Assembly: GCA_937910835.1 (NCBI GenBank)
Contig: CALEMG010000499.1
Coordinates: 1 to 11,825 of the forward strand
Length of the DNA: 11,825 nucleotides
Source of the DNA: an uncultured Alphaproteobacteria bacterium
GTDB taxonomy: Bacteria; Pseudomonadota; Alphaproteobacteria; Sneathiellales; Sneathiellaceae
Direction: 5' to 3'
A program made the position numbers and the translations under genes. Positions 8,011-11,825 of the stretch are shown here, piece by piece (position 1 is the stretch's first letter; every line of letters starts with the position of its first letter). Under the pieces are notes generated by a model. It worked only from the letters and a program-made list of their open reading frames with translations. It was not told where the DNA came from and did no database searches.

Positions 8011-8097
8011 CGCCGCGTTGCCTCCTTGTTGTTGATTATCTACAAGGTAGCAATTTTACGCGGCAAATACATCGCCATTTCGGATAAAATCGATAAT

Positions 8098-8475
8098 CTA
8101 GTCGGCAGTGACTGCTTCCGCATCCGAGGCTTGCAAGCGTTCGAATTCCTCAACAGAGATATATTCCACCCCGGCGGACATCAGAGCCGGCACTTTGCGC
8201 ACCCTAACCGACTTTTCCGTTATGTAGGGGTTTTCCTCGCTGTAGCAATTAACGCTGCCGAGCGTTTTATAACAGTAAAGCGGCGGCTGGACGAAAATCT
8301 CTTTTTTTGTCGGGCAAAAGTCGTCCCCTGAGGAAAGATTGGTGAAAGAACAGGAGTCGCCAAAGATTCCGGCGACCTTTTTGTCGACGGCCTTAAAGAC
8401 ATCGCTGGAGCAACCGCTCGTTGCGACGGCCGCACCAAGTAACGCCACTATTGTCAAACCCCGCATAATTGTCAT
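8098..8475 (-). CDS. Small probable lipoprotein with conserved cysteines, function unknown
   Basis: A 125-residue envelope protein. I take the ATG at 8475, preceded by AGGG 8 bases away; an ATG at 8466 and an upstream TTG at 8508 are alternatives. The N-terminus (MTIMRGLTIVALLGAAVATSGCSS) is a signal ending in ATSGC, an imperfect lipobox (Thr at -3), so lipidation at that Cys is likely but not certain. The mature part has paired cysteines (GDSCSFTNL, DDFCPTKKE, PLYCYKTLGSVNCYSEENPY). The YCYKTLG-VNCY pattern is, from memory, a recurring motif in short alphaproteobacterial hypothetical proteins; I know no function. Four mature cysteines could form two disulfides in the periplasm. It lies 74 bases after the histidine kinase on the same strand, probably in the same transcript. 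Confidence 0.75.
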   Translation of the reverse strand: MTIMRGLTIVALLGAAVATSGCSSDVFKAVDKKVAGIFGDSCSFTNLSSGDDFCPTKKEIFVQPPLYCYKTLGSVNCYSEENPYITEKSVRVRKVPALMSAGVEYISVEEFERLQASDAEAVTAD

Positions 8476-8549
8476 GCAGAACACCCTAAATCCGAACAAA
8501 CCGGCCAAAATTGACCCGACAAACGTATCGGAGGAGCGTTTACATTGCG

Positions 8550-9941
8550 TTAATCCGGTATTTCAATGCAAAAAATTGTGCCCGAGCTTCCCGTTCGTTC
8601 CAACGTTATCTCTCCGCCGTGGGCGACGATTAACTCACGTGCGATGGATAGGCCAAGGCCCGTCCCGCCCGCGCGCGCAGATCCGGAGAATGGCTCGAAC
8701 AGATGCTCTCTTGCCTTCTCGTGCAACCCGGGGCCGGAATCGCATATGCGGATAAGGGTGCGCGAACCTGCGCGCAAAGCGTGAATATCAACCGTGCCTT
8801 CCCCTTCCATCGCCTGAACGGCATTCCGGCAGAGGTTGAGTAATATCCGGTAGAACTGATCACGATCGGCATTCAGCATTAACCCGGCCGGAATTTTATT
8901 CCGCCATGTAATGCCGTTATTCTCCCTCAGGCCCACCGATGTTTTCACCTCATTCACAAGTGGCTCCAGAAGGAAGCGTTCTCTTTTGGGCTCCTGCTCA
9001 TCGGCGCGACCGTATTTTAATGTCTGCGTACACAGATCAATCGCCCGATCAATACTTGTCATCAGGCGGGGAACCACCTTCTGCACTTTCGGGTCCTTCA
9101 CCTCGGACAAGCTGTCACTCACAATCTGGGAAGTGGAGAGGATATTCCGAAGATCATGGCTGATCTTTGTAACCGCCGTGACAAGTGCGACAAGATGCTG
9201 TTTTTGCTTCAGTGCCGCCCGCAGGCGCGTCTGCATGATTTCCAACTCGCGTTCGGCAACGCCGATTTCATCACGCCGCCCAGACAGCACAAGCGCCGTA
9301 CTGACATCTTCCGGCGCGCGGCGAAAGGCAATCATGCTTTCGCTCAACCGGCGCATCGGGCGCACCATAAGCCAATGAAGCGTCAGATAGACAAGGATTG
9401 CTGTCAGGGTCGAGATGATCAGAGACAGCCAAAAAATATTCCACGCATAATCATACATGGCGTCGATCAGGGGCGCCTCATCAATGACAACCTCAAGCAA
9501 GGAATTGGGTTCATTCTTGCTCGGGCTGATAATCCGAATTATCCGCCCCGGACCGACCATCAGACTCATGAATGCATGCTCGATCAGAGTAAATGGACTC
9601 TGGTGAGCAAGATCAAATTCCGCATCGATGGCGGGCGCCATATTCTCACTCAGGATCAGAAGCCGCGAATTCGCACCATGCAGGACGACACTTCGGGCGC
9701 CAACACGGAATAGCAATTCCTCACGCAGTTCCTCTGACACCATATTGTCTGGCGATGCCAGCAGCGAAAGGGTCGCGAGATGAGCAAAATCCGTTTTTTT
9801 GACGAGATAATTCAGACGGAAAAAAGCGATGGACGGCACAAAAATCAAGACTTCCGCCAGCATGACAAAAACAAGCGTCAAGATCAGTAGCCGCGCCGAA
9901 AGGCTGCGGAAAGGCGCCACTATTTTTCGTAAAAAAGCCAT
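8550..9941 (-). CDS. HAMP-domain sensor histidine kinase, orphan
   Basis: A 463-residue inner-membrane sensor kinase. Transmembrane segment 1 spans ~17-40 and segment 2 ~168-190, enclosing a periplasmic sensing region of ~125 residues without a domain I recognise. A HAMP linker follows (~190-245). The H box KISHDLRNILST gives phospho-acceptor H262; the ATPase domain has N box LLNLCRNAVQAM (N373), G1 CDSGPGL, F box LFEPF and G2 GGTGLGLSIA. All catalytic motifs look intact. No response regulator lies beside it in this window, so its partner is encoded elsewhere. The start at 9941 lacks a good ribosome site and lies just 15 bases from the T tract of the preceding terminator; a possible promoter inside that terminator would make the mRNA nearly leaderless. 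It precedes the lipoprotein gene, possibly as an operon. Confidence 0.92.
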   Translation of the reverse strand: MAFLRKIVAPFRSLSARLLILTLVFVMLAEVLIFVPSIAFFRLNYLVKKTDFAHLATLSLLASPDNMVSEELREELLFRVGARSVVLHGANSRLLILSENMAPAIDAEFDLAHQSPFTLIEHAFMSLMVGPGRIIRIISPSKNEPNSLLEVVIDEAPLIDAMYDYAWNIFWLSLIISTLTAILVYLTLHWLMVRPMRRLSESMIAFRRAPEDVSTALVLSGRRDEIGVAERELEIMQTRLRAALKQKQHLVALVTAVTKISHDLRNILSTSQIVSDSLSEVKDPKVQKVVPRLMTSIDRAIDLCTQTLKYGRADEQEPKRERFLLEPLVNEVKTSVGLRENNGITWRNKIPAGLMLNADRDQFYRILLNLCRNAVQAMEGEGTVDIHALRAGSRTLIRICDSGPGLHEKAREHLFEPFSGSARAGGTGLGLSIARELIVAHGGEITLERTGSSGTIFCIEIPD

Positions 9942-9948
9942 TCTTCAG

Positions 9949-9977
9949 AATAGAACAAAAAAACGGGCCGGCATCAA
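9949..9977 (-). promoter_or_regulatory. Possible promoter of the histidine kinase, overlapping a terminator
   Basis: On the minus strand TTGATG (9972-9977) and TCTATT (9949-9954) are 17 bases apart. Initiation would fall at 9941-9942, that is, at the ATG itself, which would explain the missing ribosome site. Both boxes match only 4 of 6 consensus bases. Confidence 0.3.
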
Positions 9978-9995
9978 CTTAATGATACCGGCCGG
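9957..9995 (-). terminator. Rho-independent terminator after the Cys-repeat gene
   Basis: On the minus strand CCGGCC (9988-9993) pairs with GGCCGG (9966-9971), extended by ATCA/TGAT inside after one mismatch, and is followed by seven T (9957-9963). It lies 45 bases past the stop of the 82-residue gene. Confidence 0.85.
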
Positions 9996-10040
9996 TCCGA
10001 TACAAATAACTATAACAGCGAAATGTTACGTTCCTGCGCG

Positions 10041-10289
10041 TTAGCTCTTTTTAGCGGCGCAAGGATTAGCCTTGCAGGGGTTACAAGGGTTGCAGGTCTT
10101 TTTCGCGGCGCAAGGGTTGCACGGATTACAGGCTTTCTTTGCAGCGCAAGGGTTACAGGGGTTACAGGCTTTCTTTGCGGCGCAGGCGTTACAAGCTTTT
10201 TTGGGTGCACAAGCTGCAACAGCAGTTGGCACAGCAGCCGTTGCGGCCATAGAGGCGATCGCGGCGGCGGTTAATACTTCCTTAAACAT
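10041..10289 (-). CDS. Small secreted cysteine-repeat protein (CNPCNPC repeats), function unknown
   Basis: An 82-residue protein: a Sec signal (MFKEVLTAAAIASMAATAAVPTAVAA) followed by about 56 residues containing 13 cysteines and many Lys, Asn and Pro. The core is three copies of the 12-residue unit CAAKKACNPCNP (residues 36-71, the third with Thr for Ala), with partial units at each end. Cysteines fall in a strict C-x2-C-x2-C-x5 rhythm. VAAC at the signal end also fits a lipobox, so it may be a lipoprotein rather than free. AGGAG lies 6 bases before the start, and a strong terminator follows, so it is a monocistronic, deliberately expressed gene. Such cysteine density suggests thiol chemistry or metal (copper, zinc, mercury) binding; this is inference. 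I recognise similar NPC-rich repeats as occurring in proteobacteria but know no function. It has no aromatic residue beyond Phe2. Confidence 0.85.
   Translation of the reverse strand: MFKEVLTAAAIASMAATAAVPTAVAACAPKKACNACAAKKACNPCNPCAAKKACNPCNPCAAKKTCNPCNPCKANPCAAKKS
10077..10184 (-). repeat. Three tandem 36-bp units inside the Cys-repeat gene
   Basis: The 108 bases encode three copies of a 12-residue unit. The units differ at several third-codon positions, so the protein repeat is kept while the DNA has drifted, which suggests selection on the protein rather than a recent duplication. Confidence 0.85.
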
Positions 10290-10320
10290 AAGTCTCTCCT
10301 GTGTAGATCTGAAAATCTTT

Positions 10321-10366
10321 CAAGCAATGATTGCTTGATTGAACAATGCCTCTTTTGAAGTTCAAT
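10321..10366. promoter_or_regulatory. Two palindromes upstream of the Cys-repeat gene
   Basis: CAAGCAA-TGA-TTGCTTG (10321-10337) is a perfect 17-bp palindrome, directly followed by ATTGAAC (10338-10344) and, 15 bases on, its complement GTTCAAT (10360-10366). They lie 32-77 bases before the start codon, where regulators would bind. I could not place a convincing -35/-10 pair. Confidence 0.45.
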
Positions 10367-10380
10367 TCCGAATCAACTGC

Positions 10381-10398
10381 GATAACGAACGCGTTATC
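10381..10398. repeat. Inverted repeat GATAACG/CGTTATC between reductase and Cys-repeat gene
   Basis: GATAACG (10381-10387) and CGTTATC (10392-10398) enclose four bases, and a further GGTTATC lies at 10404-10410, overlapping the reductase stop. No T run follows on the minus strand, so it is a poor intrinsic terminator; operator or weak terminator are both possible. Confidence 0.4.
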
Positions 10399-10405
10399 AA
10401 AAAGG

Positions 10406-11825
10406 TTATCCAAAGAGGGAGAGAAATTTCACGACCATGCGGGTGCGGGAACTGAACAAGCTTGGCGTATAAAAACTGCCTGCGGCCCGCTTGCTGATCT
10501 CACCAAGGGTCGGATAGGGCGCAATATAGCTTGCCATCGTCCCGATTTTGAGTTTTCCGGTAATCGCAACGCCCCACGGATGAATTAATTCGCCCGCATG
10601 AGGGCCCGCAATACCGGCGCCCAGTATTTTCCCCTTGTTTGTCGTGATCACCTTGATCATCCCATCTGTCTCCCGCTCCGTTCGGGCGCGGTCGATATCG
10701 GAAAAGGGAAAGGTGAGGACTTTTATCCTGTCGCCATATTGTTCGCGTGCGGCGGCTTCACTTAGGCCGACATTGGCAAGCTCCGGATCGGTATAGGTGA
10801 CCCAGGGAACAGCGCTGTAATCGACCTTCGCCGGAAGACGAAAAAGCGCATTGCGAATAAAGATACCGGCATGATATCCGGCAATATGGGTGAACTGATA
10901 GCTGCCCGCGACATCACCGATGGCATATATTTTCTTGTTTGTACTACGAAGCCGGGAATCAACAGTGATACCCTTGGGAGAGTATTCCACGCCTGCGGCC
11001 TCAAGATTGAGCCCTTCCACATTCGCCTTGCGCCCAGCCGCGACCAGCAAATGCGATCCAGTTAGCATTTCCATCGATGAATCTTCGCCCAACGAGATAT
11101 GATAGGCGCCGCCCGCATCCTTCTTAACATCAGAGATTTTTACACCTTCACGAATATCAATCCCTTCTTCCCGAAGGGTTTTAAGAACGATAGCACTCAA
11201 ATCCGGATCATCACGGCCAAATGCCTTGAATGCCTCCAGCACGGTGACTTTCGATCCGAGGTGGGCATGAGCCTGCGCCATATCGCGGCCGATCGGCCCG
11301 CCGCCAATAATAATCAGGTGATCCGGCTGGATGCGATTCTCAAAAATAGTTTCATTAGTCAGGTATCCGGCTTCCTCCAGTCCTGAGATGGGCGGAGCAG
11401 TCGCGCTCGATCCTGTTGCGACAACAAAACGTCGGGCAGTCACACGGGTATCACCAACCTCTAACTCATTTTCTGAAATAAAGCGGCCATAACCCTGGAT
11501 CACCTCAACACCCAGCCCCTCGAACCGCTCAACTGAATCATGAGGCGCAATGGAGGCTATGACCTCCTGCACATGATCCATGACTTTCGGGAAATCAACA
11601 ACGGGTGTCGGCCCCGAAACGCCGAACTCATCTGCATCCTTCAGGCTCGCCGCTTTTTTCGCTGCCGCTATCAACGCCTTCGATGGGACACAGCCATAGT
11701 TCAGGCAGTCTCCGCCCATCTTACCGCCTTCGACGAGAACGGTTTTCGCCCCCATCTGGCTCGCACCTGCGGCTACCGAAAGACCGCCGGAACCGCCGCC
11801 GATCACACAAATATCCGCCTTAATC
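10406..11825 (-). CDS. FAD-dependent pyridine nucleotide-disulfide oxidoreductase, mercuric-reductase-like (5' end outside window)
   Basis: About 472 residues are visible; the frame is open to the window edge (IKADIC precedes VIGGGSGG), so only a few N-terminal residues are missing. It is a class I flavin disulfide reductase: FAD motif IGGGSGG, redox pair GGDCLNYGCVPSK, ATGSSATAPP, NAD(P)-binding IIGGGPIGRDMAQAHAHLG ending VTVLE, AIGDVAG, and the dimerisation domain with VPWVTYTDPELANVG. Near the C-terminus, APYPTLGE replaces the HPTLSE of lipoamide dehydrogenase, so the catalytic His is Tyr. The C-terminal vicinal cysteine pair of true MerA is absent and no mer genes are seen, so neither lipoamide dehydrogenase nor mercury detoxification is supported. 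The physiological disulfide substrate is unknown. Cytoplasmic. It is followed on the same strand by the Cys-repeat gene 116 bases later. Confidence 0.9.
   Translation of the reverse strand, partial: IKADICVIGGGSGGLSVAAGASQMGAKTVLVEGGKMGGDCLNYGCVPSKALIAAAKKAASLKDADEFGVSGPTPVVDFPKVMDHVQEVIASIAPHDSVERFEGLGVEVIQGYGRFISENELEVGDTRVTARRFVVATGSSATAPPISGLEEAGYLTNETIFENRIQPDHLIIIGGGPIGRDMAQAHAHLGSKVTVLEAFKAFGRDDPDLSAIVLKTLREEGIDIREGVKISDVKKDAGGAYHISLGEDSSMEMLTGSHLLVAAGRKANVEGLNLEAAGVEYSPKGITVDSRLRSTNKKIYAIGDVAGSYQFTHIAGYHAGIFIRNALFRLPAKVDYSAVPWVTYTDPELANVGLSEAAAREQYGDRIKVLTFPFSDIDRARTERETDGMIKVITTNKGKILGAGIAGPHAGELIHPWGVAITGKLKIGTMASYIAPYPTLGEISKRAAGSFYTPSLFSSRTRMVVKFLSLFG

Noticed and set aside
1809..8095. 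A 13-base word (GATAAAATCGATA) shared at 1809-1821 and 8083-8095
   Set aside because: About one such exact match is expected by chance in a window of this size, and the contexts are unrelated.
10072..10219. Regularly spaced 36-bp repeats that might be a CRISPR array
   Set aside because: The units are directly adjacent with no spacers, and they encode a 12-residue protein repeat in a frame with signal peptide, ribosome site and terminator. Plus-strand open frames here are by-products of the repeat.
10406..11825. A mercury resistance operon
   Set aside because: The reductase lacks the MerA C-terminal cysteine pair and no merR, merT or merP is present in the visible sequence; the Cys-repeat protein does not resemble MerP.

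Overview
The window looks like a fragment of a Gram-negative alphaproteobacterium with moderate GC, probably free-living or aquatic. The inference rests on exported proteins with Sec signals or lipoboxes, a HAMP sensor kinase, a B12-riboswitch-controlled HupE-type transporter, a peroxiredoxin-glutaredoxin fusion, a trans-aconitate methyltransferase and an Irr-type (ICE-like) palindrome. No rRNA, tRNA, insertion sequence, phage gene or CRISPR array was seen.

Layout. Bases 1-212 are a high-GC fragment of an actinobacterial-looking prolyl-tRNA synthetase, abruptly joined in frame to the rest of the contig; this is most likely an assembly chimera. Bases 213-866 (+) are the C-terminal part of an uncharacterised protein with a helical region and an OmpA-like tail, closed by a terminator. 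On the minus strand follows a HupE/UreJ-family transporter (974-1603) under a well-conserved cobalamin riboswitch (1651-1811), suggesting cobalt uptake. Divergent from it is a peroxiredoxin-glutaredoxin fusion (2062-2808) with a promoter, an ICE-like box and a bidirectional terminator.

The middle is a peptide-use locus. A DmpA/NylC-type P1 peptidase and an oligopeptide-binding protein form a minus-strand operon (5411 down to 2914). A periplasmic gamma-glutamyltransferase (5515-7236, +) diverges from it. Both enzymes are self-cleaving Ntn-type hydrolases with a threonine nucleophile. The transferase abuts tail-to-tail a trans-aconitate methyltransferase (tam, 7237-8010, -).

The right part is all minus strand: a pyridine nucleotide-disulfide oxidoreductase resembling mercuric reductase (partial, runs off the window), a tiny secreted protein made of 12-residue cysteine repeats, an orphan sensor histidine kinase, and a small cysteine-containing lipoprotein. 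The redox and thiol theme (peroxiredoxin-glutaredoxin, gamma-glutamyltransferase, Cys-repeat protein, disulfide reductase) recurs, but a single integrated system is not demonstrated. I do not see a clearly new multi-gene defence or mobile system. The least explained element is the Cys-repeat protein with its palindrome-rich upstream region.
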